From Bacillota bacterium (GTDB taxonomy: Bacteria; Bacillota; Clostridia; Lachnospirales; Lachnospiraceae), in contig JAEXGM010000209.1 of NCBI GenBank assembly GCA_023450835.1, positions 1-18,755 of the forward strand: a stretch of DNA of 18,755 nucleotides. The letters run 5' to 3'. Numbering within the stretch: the stretch's first letter is position 1; the number at the start of each line of letters is the position of its first letter. The translations under genes were made by a program, and so were the position numbers. Shown here one piece after another: positions 7,487-14,129 of this stretch. The notes below the pieces were generated by a model that did no database searches, had not been told where the DNA came from, and saw nothing but the letters and a program-made list of their open reading frames with translations.

Positions 7487-8317
7487 TCACCATGGATTTT
7501 TTCCGAACTTCTCCCGGAAAACACTGGGTGCAAAATCGGTATATTTCTTAAACAACCGGCTGAAATAAAGAGCATCGTCAATTCCCACAAGAGTACTGAT
7601 TTCTGTTACGGAAATGGTATCATGAATCAGCAACTCCTTTGCACGGTTTATCTTTACCATTGTTATATATTTTTTAGGGCACTCTCCCATTACCTTTCCG
7701 AACAGATAGGCAAAACGCTTGACATCCATACCAGCAAGCTCTGACAGTTCCATTACCGTGGGATTTCTATCGTAATGGTTGTCTATGTATTCCGCAATAG
7801 AGAGGATGGTATCCTCCTCCGTATTTCGCTTTTTATCCATGCCATGAGATGCAATCTGCTCAAGGATGGAATAAAACAAGGATTTACTGCGCAGCTCATT
7901 TAAAGGACCGGGACTTCTTCTAACGTGGTGCAGCTGCTTTACCAGAGCAATTAAGTCACCATAACTGGCCGGATTAAAATAGAGCTTTCCCTGAAGTTTT
8001 TCCAGGTAATCCCTTATCTCCTTGGGTCCTTTTACATAATAGTGTAAAAGAGCAAATTCCCAGAGTTCCTCGCCTAATACCTTCTTATCCAGCTCCATAG
8101 CCGGTCCGGCATGAAGTATTACTCCCGGCTCCAAATCATGCTCTTCTCCACAGAGGGTAAACCTCGCCCTTCCTCTCATGGGAATGACCAGCCCGCAGAC
8201 CTTCCCTTTTGTATATTTGTCATACACCTTTGTATGAGGCTGTACGGAAATGATGAAGAAATCATCCACTTCCAGGATACCGCCAGTAAAACTTCGTATT
8301 AATTTTTCTTTATTCAT
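7487..8317 (-). CDS. AraC-family transcriptional regulator
   Basis: 276 residues. The N-terminal part (about 1-150) looks like the cupin ligand-binding half of AraC proteins, including VCGLVIPMRGRARFTL and EPGVILHAGP. The C-terminal part (about 165-276) has two helix-turn-helix units: TVMELSELAGMDVKRFAYLFGKV, then ISVTEISTLVGIDDALYFSRLFKKYTDFAPSVFRE, the second matching the usual AraC signature. It lies 88 bases upstream of the binding-protein gene on the same strand, and that gap holds a separate promoter. In other Firmicutes such regulators beside siderophore uptake genes sense the imported ligand and activate the transporter. By analogy it may sense the ligand of this system. Its own promoter has a Fur-like box. 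Confidence 0.92.
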   Translation of the reverse strand: MNKEKLIRSFTGGILEVDDFFIISVQPHTKVYDKYTKGKVCGLVIPMRGRARFTLCGEEHDLEPGVILHAGPAMELDKKVLGEELWEFALLHYYVKGPKEIRDYLEKLQGKLYFNPASYGDLIALVKQLHHVRRSPGPLNELRSKSLFYSILEQIASHGMDKKRNTEEDTILSIAEYIDNHYDRNPTVMELSELAGMDVKRFAYLFGKVMGECPKKYITMVKINRAKELLIHDTISVTEISTLVGIDDALYFSRLFKKYTDFAPSVFREKFGKNPW

Positions 8318-8389
8318 TTTTACATTAGCTCCTATGGCATTGTTGTAACTATTGTGTCCAAGGTTGTCTCACTTGCCATTTAGTGTTAT

Positions 8390-8408
8390 GTAATTGAGTT
8401 TCATTATC
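8390..8408. promoter_or_regulatory. Fur-like box at the regulator promoter
   Basis: On the minus strand, GATAATGAAACTCAATTAC matches the 19-base Fur consensus at 14 positions. Its first eight bases match exactly and its first ten are shared with the better box at 7416-7434. It starts just downstream of the -10 hexamer, over the expected start of transcription. This is weaker evidence than for the second box, but both promoters carry the element. Confidence 0.55.
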
Positions 8409-8409
8409 A

Positions 8410-8438
8410 ATTATATGGATAAATTCCGAAAATGTCAA
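8410..8438 (-). promoter_or_regulatory. Consensus sigma-A promoter of the AraC-family gene
   Basis: TTGACA (8433-8438 on the minus strand), exactly 17 bases, then TATAAT (8410-8415). Both hexamers are perfect. The 5' leader to the ATG at 8317 would be about 85 bases, with GGAG about 11 bases before the start codon. Such a strong promoter fits one held down by a repressor such as Fur. Confidence 0.88.
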
Positions 8439-8460
8439 ATACATAAGTTTTATTATGTAT
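8439..8460. promoter_or_regulatory. Perfect 8-bp dyad touching the -35 of the regulator promoter
   Basis: ATACATAA (8439-8446) and TTATGTAT (8453-8460) form a perfect inverted repeat with a 6-base gap, immediately upstream of TTGACA. The position is right for an activator or autoregulatory site. The remaining stretch from 8461 to 8567 is AT-rich and shows no gene. Confidence 0.45.
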
Positions 8461-8567
8461 CTGATAAATCCTAATAAACTATCATTATTAAAATCTTTAA
8501 AAATCACCTCAAAATAAAAATTATCAATCATATTAGTATATCGACAACTTGTTTTTAACACAAATGT

Positions 8568-8597
8568 TTTACAAATTCGGATACAGTTAATTTATAA
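8568..8597 (+). promoter_or_regulatory. Possible promoter of the toxin locus
   Basis: TTTACA (8568-8573) followed after 17-18 bases by TTTATA/TTATAA (8591-8597). The match is moderate and the surrounding DNA is AT-rich, so chance matches are likely. The distance to the reading frames at 8652 and 8699 is suitable. Confidence 0.35.
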
Positions 8598-8651
8598 AAA
8601 ATCGAAAAACCGAGTGCCAAACAATGTAATAAGAAATGGGGGTTAATAGAT

Positions 8652-8705
8652 ATGCTGGAACAGGACAGAAAGATAGCAAGGATCTATGAGGGTCTGCCAT
8701 GGTAG
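8652..8705 (+). CDS. 17-codon leader frame, or the displaced N-terminus of the toxin
   Basis: ATG at 8652 with a GGGGG site about 9 bases upstream encodes MLEQDRKIARIYEGLPW and stops at a TAG (8703-8705), overlapping the toxin ATG at 8699 by 7 bases. It may be a short translationally coupled leader. Alternatively, one extra base (GG to GGG at 8701-8702) would join it to the toxin as ...EGLPW-VGQLEKEYF..., giving a protein with 17 more residues. The overlap is seen; which reading is right cannot be decided here. Confidence 0.4.
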   Translation: MLEQDRKIARIYEGLPW

Positions 8706-10180
8706 GACAGCTGGAAAAGGAATATTTTAATAATTATGCCTGGATGGATCGAAGCAACGTCGGCATGGGATACTATGTGAATCTTCCCTTTGCATTTGCA
8801 GACCTGGATGATCTGTGCAGGGATATCGAAAGAGAATTGGATTCCGGGTCTTTAGGGACAGGCTTTACTTCCCAGGGACAGAAGATCGATGAGTTTGCAG
8901 AGCATAGAGGATATTTGTTAAAATACATTAACGACGTGCTTTATGATATCGCGGATTACGTGGAAACTCCTCTGTATAAAGGCTTTAACGATGCCATGGA
9001 TCATATGGCCGGAATCGATATGACGGACGGAAAAACAGATAATACAATCGGATTGCAGACAAATGTTAGTGTATACGGCGGAGGAAGGGGTTACGGATTC
9101 GAGAATGATATGTCTTATCTGACCCTTGAGGATTTTATAGGCAGCCATTATCAGAAAACAGAAGGTAGTTCCTACGAAAGCACTACTTATAACCAGAAGG
9201 TAGAGGGATTTGCAGCTTTCTTCGCAGGGGACTATGAAAATCTGGTCAAATCTGGTAAAATAAATGGCAAAGAGGTTACCCTGGAGAAGTATCTGAATAG
9301 CCTTGTATTGAAAGAATTCGCCTACAAAAAGGACTCACCCTTCTACCTGGAATTAACAGAACTATTAAGTGAATTAACCGTAGTAATACCCATCTACGAA
9401 GCGGCAGCGGGAAAGACCCTGATTACAAATGATTATTTAACGGATACCGAAGGAGCACTTAAGATAGTATCTGCCACTGTCAACTTAGTTACTTTGGGAC
9501 AAGGGGCACTCATCAGTGAGGGAGGAATAGCCTTTGCAAAGATGTTTGCCTCAGAGGTCCTGGCAGAAGCCGCTGCCGGCTCAACGGCGATTCTAAGTGA
9601 TAAAGCAGGAGCACCTTCCAGTGTAACTATCGCTTTGTCATTACTGGCCGGAGCAGGTACCGGTATGGCGGCTAACAAAGCACTGTTCAGCGGGTATGGA
9701 AGCAAGGCTGCAGGTAATGTTATTGAGAGTTCAGGTAACTATAAAACCATTGCCCAAGATAAATTAAATAATATTAGAAGCCAAATGCCAAACAATGACC
9801 TTGCTAAACGTGGAAATATGGCGATGGCAGATGTAAAAATTGAAGGGATTAAAAGTGAATTTAGTGCCCATAGCAAAATTGATTCTATAAGTGATAAAGG
9901 TGCAGATATAGCAAACTTTTCTTTGAAAAAGTCTGAGGCTGAACGAATTTTTAAGACGTATGAACCAGCAGCGTCAAAGATTGATGGAAAGCCTTTTGAC
10001 CGATTTCATGATACTGAGGCCAAAATTTTAGAGGATATTGCATCACAAATTAAGTCTCCAAAAGTATCTGGTACAATTAATCTTTATACTGAGTTACCAG
10101 CGTGCCAAAGTTGTACAAATATAATTTTTGAATTTAGAAGAAAGTTTCCCAATATTAAACTAAATGTGTATACAAAATAG
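8699..10180 (+). CDS. Polymorphic toxin with C-terminal deaminase-type domain
   Basis: 493 residues from the ATG at 8699 (GAGGG upstream). The N-terminal 230 residues are not recognised; there is no signal peptide and no clear LXG motif. Residues about 250-340 are alanine/glycine-rich and hydrophobic, like linker regions of polymorphic toxins. The C-terminus (about 370-493) resembles the 'Toxin-deaminase' (BURPS668_1122-like) family: GNMAMADVKIEG at 372-383, SAHSKI at 389-394, HDTEAKILEDIA from 437 with E440 at the place of the catalytic glutamate, then LYTELPACQSC with C469 and C472 as zinc ligands. Deaminases of this kind attack nucleic-acid bases or nucleotides in rival cells. A small gene follows after 9 bases, as expected for immunity. 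The C-terminal part is much more AT-rich than the N-terminal part. The export route is not visible in the window. Confidence 0.78.
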   Translation: MVGQLEKEYFNNYAWMDRSNVGMGYYVNLPFAFADLDDLCRDIERELDSGSLGTGFTSQGQKIDEFAEHRGYLLKYINDVLYDIADYVETPLYKGFNDAMDHMAGIDMTDGKTDNTIGLQTNVSVYGGGRGYGFENDMSYLTLEDFIGSHYQKTEGSSYESTTYNQKVEGFAAFFAGDYENLVKSGKINGKEVTLEKYLNSLVLKEFAYKKDSPFYLELTELLSELTVVIPIYEAAAGKTLITNDYLTDTEGALKIVSATVNLVTLGQGALISEGGIAFAKMFASEVLAEAAAGSTAILSDKAGAPSSVTIALSLLAGAGTGMAANKALFSGYGSKAAGNVIESSGNYKTIAQDKLNNIRSQMPNNDLAKRGNMAMADVKIEGIKSEFSAHSKIDSISDKGADIANFSLKKSEAERIFKTYEPAASKIDGKPFDRFHDTEAKILEDIASQIKSPKVSGTINLYTELPACQSCTNIIFEFRRKFPNIKLNVYTK

Positions 10181-10189
10181 GAGGATTAT

Positions 10190-10522
10190 ATGGTATTAAC
10201 TTATTATGAGATTAAAGAAGCGGTACAAGATTCATATGAAAGATTGCATATTAGAGGAGGTTATGATGAATATAATACCTTTTTTGCATCACTTAATGAT
10301 TATGACCAAGCAGAAGATTTTAGTCTAACAGAGGAATGCTGTTTGTATTTAAACTTTGCTATTCTTTTTATAAGAAATAATACACAATTTGATTTTATGA
10401 AAAAACGTTTAATTGAATTAATTAAAGAAGAGAATTTAATAATCTACAAGGGTGAATTGAATGACGAATATATTAGTTTTGAAAAAGATTTGAATGAGTT
10501 AACATCAAATCTATGCAAATAA
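10190..10522 (+). CDS. Small acidic protein, likely immunity protein of the toxin
   Basis: 110 residues, acidic, no signal peptide or membrane segment, predicted mainly helical; no family is recognised. The ATG has TAGGAGG just upstream, and the TAG of that site is the stop of the toxin gene region, so the two are tightly coupled. The base composition is very AT-rich (10 G+C in the 60 bases from 10381), like the toxin's C-terminal domain, which suggests that toxin tip and immunity gene moved together. The immunity role rests on position and size only. Confidence 0.7.
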   Translation: MVLTYYEIKEAVQDSYERLHIRGGYDEYNTFFASLNDYDQAEDFSLTEECCLYLNFAILFIRNNTQFDFMKKRLIELIKEENLIIYKGELNDEYISFEKDLNELTSNLCK

Positions 10523-10731
10523 ATTACATAAACCCAAATAACTTTAATATTGAGATTAATACATTATTAGATATTGAACATTGATATCTTATATCGAGAA
10601 AAAAGGAATTGATTTATGAGTACAGAGATAATAGTGACCCTGAGGAATTTGATTTTTTAAATAATAATATTTTGCAAAGTAAAGAATCGTTAAAAAAATA
10701 TATAACAGCAATGCAAAAAAAGGCTATATAA
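10513..10731 (+). pseudogene. Small gene interrupted by an in-frame TGA after the immunity gene
   Basis: An ATG at 10513 overlaps the end of the immunity gene by 10 bases and reads 23 codons (starting MQINYINPNNFNIEIN) to a TGA at 10582-10584. The same frame then continues for 48 codons (for example ELIYEYRDNSDPEEFDFLNN) to a TAA at 10729-10731. The second half has protein-like composition but no start codon of its own. The simplest reading is an approximately 72-residue gene, perhaps a second immunity protein, killed by one nonsense change. Chance openness in AT-rich DNA cannot be fully excluded. Confidence 0.5.
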
Positions 10732-10754
10732 AAACGTAATAAAACAAAGCCTTT
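10719..10754 (-). terminator. Possible terminator for the protease gene (distal)
   Basis: AAAGGCT (10719-10725) pairs with AGCCTTT (10748-10754). On the minus strand the stem runs into a T-tract (10721 down to 10715). The loop is long (22 bases), so this is weaker than the stem-loop at 10780-10825. Confidence 0.35.
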
Positions 10755-10779
10755 GTAAAAAACCAAAGAAGATGCATAA

Positions 10780-10825
10780 AAGCTCTATGGGATAATAGAT
10801 ATGTATCCATTGTCCCATAGAACTT
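10780..10825. terminator. Stem-loop between convergent toxin and protease units
   Basis: TCTATGGGA (10784-10792) pairs perfectly with TCCCATAGA (10813-10821). After one mismatch three more pairs extend the stem. Short T-rich stretches follow on both strands, so it can end transcription from both sides. It sits between the plus-strand toxin locus and the minus-strand protease gene. Nothing else is seen between 10826 and 10902. Confidence 0.65.
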
Positions 10826-10902
10826 CTTTATGAATCTTACGCACTATAACTATTTATAGTTTTCTTATTCTATGTATCTGATAACTCCCTAATAATCAAC
10901 CA

Positions 10903-12282
10903 TTATTTAGCCGCTTCTGATACCGCATTATAGGCATCCACCATTCCCTGTGTGGCTACTTTGCCTTTTAGAGTATCCAGTTTCTTTACAGAGGATAACA
11001 CGATGTCTTTTACCTCGCTTAAAGAGGCTGACTTGTCATAGGAATATGTCAGAGCAGCTACTCCTGTTACCATTGGCGCTGCCATGGAACTGCCGCTTAA
11101 ATAACCGTATCTGCTGCCTGCAACAGTACTAAGTATGTCAGTTCCCGGAGCTGCGACATCCACAGACTTGCTTCCGTAATTAGAAGAGGCATCCAGGGTA
11201 CCGTCATAAGTCAGGTTGGCAACGGATATGATATTATCCAAATCAAAGGAAGCGGGATAAACAGGCGTACTATCATTATCAGTTCCTTTGCCGGTTTCAT
11301 CTCCATTCCCTGATGCGCATACAAAGAGCATATCCGAATCTGCGATTGCTTTTTTCAAATTCTCATCATAGGTTGAAGTTCCAAAGCTGAAATTGCAGAT
11401 AGAAGCTCCCATCTTCTCAGCATACTGAATGGCTTTTATGATTCCGTCTGTCTCTCCGGAGCCCTCTCTTCCGCCTAAAGCTTTAATGGTCATGACTTTA
11501 ATGTTACCGTTAGAGGCAATTCCCGCTATTCCGGTTCCATTTATTTCAGCTGCTATGGTTCCCGCACAGTGTGTTCCGTGGTCATATTCCGAGGAATTTC
11601 TGCTGTTATAAGTGTAAGCTTTATTGTTATAGAAATCCCATCCATATACATCGTCAATATAACCGTTTCCATCATTGTCTATGCCATCTCCCGGTGTTTC
11701 AGCGCTATTTACCCAGATAGCATCCGCCAGGTCTTCATGGGTGTAATCAACACCTGTATCAATTACCGCAACAATTACCTGCCGCCCGGAATTACCTACT
11801 GTCTGCCAGGCCTTCACTGCGTCTATATCCACATCGCTGACAGCAGCCGTATTACTGCTCTGAGTTGTAGCTGCATAGGCTCTGCTTCGCTGGTTCTTCC
11901 CATTACCGATGATATTCCCGAACATTCCACGAAAACCTATACCTCTGCTGCCATTTCCAGGTCCTATACGGAAGAAACCTCCGGGGTTATAATATCCTCC
12001 GTTATTGAGATTCTCTCCATTACTGCCTTTGGTGTCCAGAACAAAGGTTCCATCGTTCTCAAGAGCCCACTGTTTTGTAAAATAAGTTTCAGAAGATGCA
12101 TCTGTTGTTTCACCAAAAAGAACTTTTACTTGCGGAGCTGCTGTCTTGGTTATACTGTAAACAGCCGGCTCAACTGTCTTGTCTGTTTTTATCCCATTCA
12201 GACTTAATGTTCCCGCAACCGCAAGAGCAGCCAGGGCTATTGCTCCCATGGCTCTTTTCCGATAGAAGTACGTGCTTTGCAT
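10903..12282 (-). CDS. Secreted subtilisin-like serine protease (S8 family)
   Basis: 459 residues. A basic start and hydrophobic stretch (about 11-30) look like a signal peptide or anchor. Residues about 31-145 form a pro-region with a Gly/Asn-rich part (about 87-130). The S8 catalytic domain follows: D175 in VIDTGVDYTHEDL, H238 in DHGTHCAGT, the oxyanion Asn N326 in CASGNGDETG, and S399 in SGSSMAAPMVTG. GDGIDNDGNGYIDDVYGWDF near 198-217 is the Ca-binding type insert seen in S8 proteases of the thermitase/cell-wall type. The full triad is present, so it should be active outside the cell. AAAGGAGG lies 8 bases before the ATG. It is a single-gene unit with its own promoter and terminators. The natural substrate is unknown. 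Confidence 0.93.
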   Translation of the reverse strand: MQSTYFYRKRAMGAIALAALAVAGTLSLNGIKTDKTVEPAVYSITKTAAPQVKVLFGETTDASSETYFTKQWALENDGTFVLDTKGSNGENLNNGGYYNPGGFFRIGPGNGSRGIGFRGMFGNIIGNGKNQRSRAYAATTQSSNTAAVSDVDIDAVKAWQTVGNSGRQVIVAVIDTGVDYTHEDLADAIWVNSAETPGDGIDNDGNGYIDDVYGWDFYNNKAYTYNSRNSSEYDHGTHCAGTIAAEINGTGIAGIASNGNIKVMTIKALGGREGSGETDGIIKAIQYAEKMGASICNFSFGTSTYDENLKKAIADSDMLFVCASGNGDETGKGTDNDSTPVYPASFDLDNIISVANLTYDGTLDASSNYGSKSVDVAAPGTDILSTVAGSRYGYLSGSSMAAPMVTGVAALTYSYDKSASLSEVKDIVLSSVKKLDTLKGKVATQGMVDAYNAVSEAAK

Positions 12283-12323
12283 GTAATTAACCTCCTTTGT
12301 TGAAGTAGTTAACTAAAGTTTCC

Positions 12324-12352
12324 ATTATAACAATACTTTCTCAATGTGTAGA
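12324..12352 (-). promoter_or_regulatory. Promoter of the protease gene
   Basis: On the minus strand, TCTACA (12347-12352, 4 of 6), 17 bases, TATAAT (12324-12329, perfect). The spacing and the distance of about 35 bases to the ribosome site are usual. Confidence 0.6.
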
Positions 12353-12378
12353 AAAAGTGAAAAATCTGTGAATTTTAA

Positions 12379-12414
12379 AAAACCGCATCGCAGGTAAGCC
12401 CGCGATACGGTTTT
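12379..12414 (-). terminator. Rho-independent terminator of the carbohydrate ABC operon
   Basis: AAAACCGCATCGC (12379-12391) pairs with GCGATACGGTTTT (12402-12414) with one internal mismatch and a 10-base loop. In the minus-strand direction the stem ends in a T-run. It lies about 33 bases past the binding-protein stop codon. Confidence 0.8.
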
Positions 12415-12446
12415 CTATAGGTTTTTATGAATTATTAGGAGGTAAA

Positions 12447-14078
12447 TTACTGACCCTTGGAAGCCAGATAATCTGTTAACTGTTTGTTTGCTTCGTCAAC
12501 TACCTTGTCAATACCATTGTCTTTTAACTTCTGGATGAACTTCGGTAATTCTGTTGTAGGATCAACTGTTCCGGTATTTAAGGAAAGTGCATATTCTGCA
12601 GCAACGTTAGCAAGAGAACCTAACTCAGTTTCAACATTAGCAGGATCAAATGCCCAACCAAGTGCAGGAATACTCTTAGCAGAACCATAGTATGCTTTAA
12701 AGTTATCCCAGAAGTTAGCATCCTGTCCGTCTAAAGGAGGAAGCTGTGTAACATTACCCATACCATTTGTCCAAGGCTGATATTCCGGACGCTTATCTGT
12801 AAATGCAACCTTACCATCTTTTAAGGTATAGTGTGTGCCTTCAATACCGTAATCTAACAATGTGAACAGTTCAGGATCTGTATTTAAGAGGTTAAGGAAC
12901 ATCATAGCACGTTCAGGATTCTTGGAGGATGTGGAAATAGCCATCATAGCACCCTGTGAAGATGTTGTATCTACATATGCAGGTGTGCAAGGAACCATTG
13001 CAACTTCAAATTTACGTTCGCTGCTTGCCTGTACTTCATAACCAAGTGAGTAGCTCTGTGTTCCGATTAAATACTGACCGGAAAGCTGTTTTGCTGTACG
13101 AGTATCATTTGCCTGGTTTGCATTACCCATTGCAGGGTCGATATAACCGGCATTAAAATATTCACGAGTCTTTTCTACGAATTTCTTATATTCAGGAGTT
13201 TCAAATTTACTTAAAATCTTGTTGCCATAGTTTCCGGGCTGTGAAGGATCTGTAGGATTGATGTAGTAGGAAAGAAGGTTATTTGTTCCTGCATCACCAG
13301 TAACAATAATAGAATTGTCTACCATTCTTTCAAGTACGGCACCTTCTACTAACAGAGGATAGAAATCAGCGCCTTCGCCATCTTTCACTTTCTTTAAGAT
13401 ATCGCCAAAACCATAGTAGTCTGTATTCTTGATATCATCAACTGTATAGCCGTATTTCTGAAGTAAGGGAACATTGATATCCCAGCAGTTCTGTGTAGCA
13501 ATATCTTTGTAACCGGGAACAGCATATACGCCTAAGCCGTCAGAACCGTTAATCTTTGCACCATCTGTTAATACAGTAGGAAGTGCTTTCCAAAGATCAG
13601 GAGCATATTTTTCGATCAGGTTGTTATCAGGGTTGTCAAGACGAACCCATGCACCCTTTTTAGCAAATGCGTTATACTCATCTGCGCTCCAGGAGCTGGT
13701 AAAGTAAATATCAACATCGTCACCACCGTTAATAGCAAGTACGGCATTGTTATCATAGTCTCCCCAGGTTCCCCAGATAGGTTCCAATGTTACGTTCAGT
13801 TTTTCTTTTAAGATTGCATTTGCTTTCTCAAGAACGTCTTTGTCATTTGTAACTGTGCTACCGGTAAGATACCATTTTAAAGTAACCGGTTCGGAAATGT
13901 CAGGTGTAGCAGCGGTATCTGTTGCTGAATCTGTAACAGCCGCGTCAGTTCCTCCATTATTAGATCCTGAGTTAGTACTTCCTGCATTACTGGAAGTATT
14001 CTTGTTATCCTTACTACTACAAGCAGCTAATGAAAACACCAGAACCAGTATAAGGATGATAGATACTACCTTCTTCAT
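12447..14078 (-). CDS. Extracellular carbohydrate-binding lipoprotein, LplA/LipO type
   Basis: 543 residues. Residues 1-19 are a lipoprotein signal with lipobox SLAAC and C20, followed by a Ser/Asn/Gly/Thr-rich linker to about 60. The mature part is a large family-1 solute-binding protein; the size and the C-terminal portion fit the long LplA-like subclass that pairs with LplB/YtcP permeases. GGAGG lies about 10 bases before the ATG. It is the last gene of the operon, after the two permease genes, with a 51-base spacer holding a hairpin. It would capture an oligosaccharide outside the membrane. The sugar cannot be told from sequence, and no glycoside hydrolase is next to it in this window. 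Confidence 0.88.
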   Translation of the reverse strand: MKKVVSIILILVLVFSLAACSSKDNKNTSSNAGSTNSGSNNGGTDAAVTDSATDTAATPDISEPVTLKWYLTGSTVTNDKDVLEKANAILKEKLNVTLEPIWGTWGDYDNNAVLAINGGDDVDIYFTSSWSADEYNAFAKKGAWVRLDNPDNNLIEKYAPDLWKALPTVLTDGAKINGSDGLGVYAVPGYKDIATQNCWDINVPLLQKYGYTVDDIKNTDYYGFGDILKKVKDGEGADFYPLLVEGAVLERMVDNSIIVTGDAGTNNLLSYYINPTDPSQPGNYGNKILSKFETPEYKKFVEKTREYFNAGYIDPAMGNANQANDTRTAKQLSGQYLIGTQSYSLGYEVQASSERKFEVAMVPCTPAYVDTTSSQGAMMAISTSSKNPERAMMFLNLLNTDPELFTLLDYGIEGTHYTLKDGKVAFTDKRPEYQPWTNGMGNVTQLPPLDGQDANFWDNFKAYYGSAKSIPALGWAFDPANVETELGSLANVAAEYALSLNTGTVDPTTELPKFIQKLKDNGIDKVVDEANKQLTDYLASKGQ

Positions 14079-14108
14079 AAATATAAATCCTCCTTTTTTT
14101 TATATAAG

Positions 14109-14126
14109 CGGCAGAAGTTACTGCCG
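14109..14126 (-). other. Stem-loop before the binding-protein gene
   Basis: CGGCAG (14109-14114) and CTGCCG (14121-14126) form a perfect 6-bp stem with a 6-base loop in the spacer between the second permease stop and the binding-protein ribosome site. It may help raise the level of the downstream part of the message. There is no T-run directly after it. Confidence 0.5.
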
Positions 14127-14129
14127 AAC

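Noticed and set aside
7399..7590. An N-terminal extension of the binding protein to 7590
   Set aside because: It would overlap the end of the regulator gene and run through the promoter and Fur box; the ATG at 7398 gives a clean lipoprotein signal.
8349..8561. A 70-codon minus-strand reading frame upstream of the regulator
   Set aside because: It lies over a perfect promoter, a Fur-like box and a dyad, has no good ribosome site, and has composition expected of AT-rich non-coding DNA.
11569..12207. A 212-codon plus-strand reading frame
   Set aside because: It is antisense to the protease gene, whose catalytic residues prove the other strand; its product has no coherent features.
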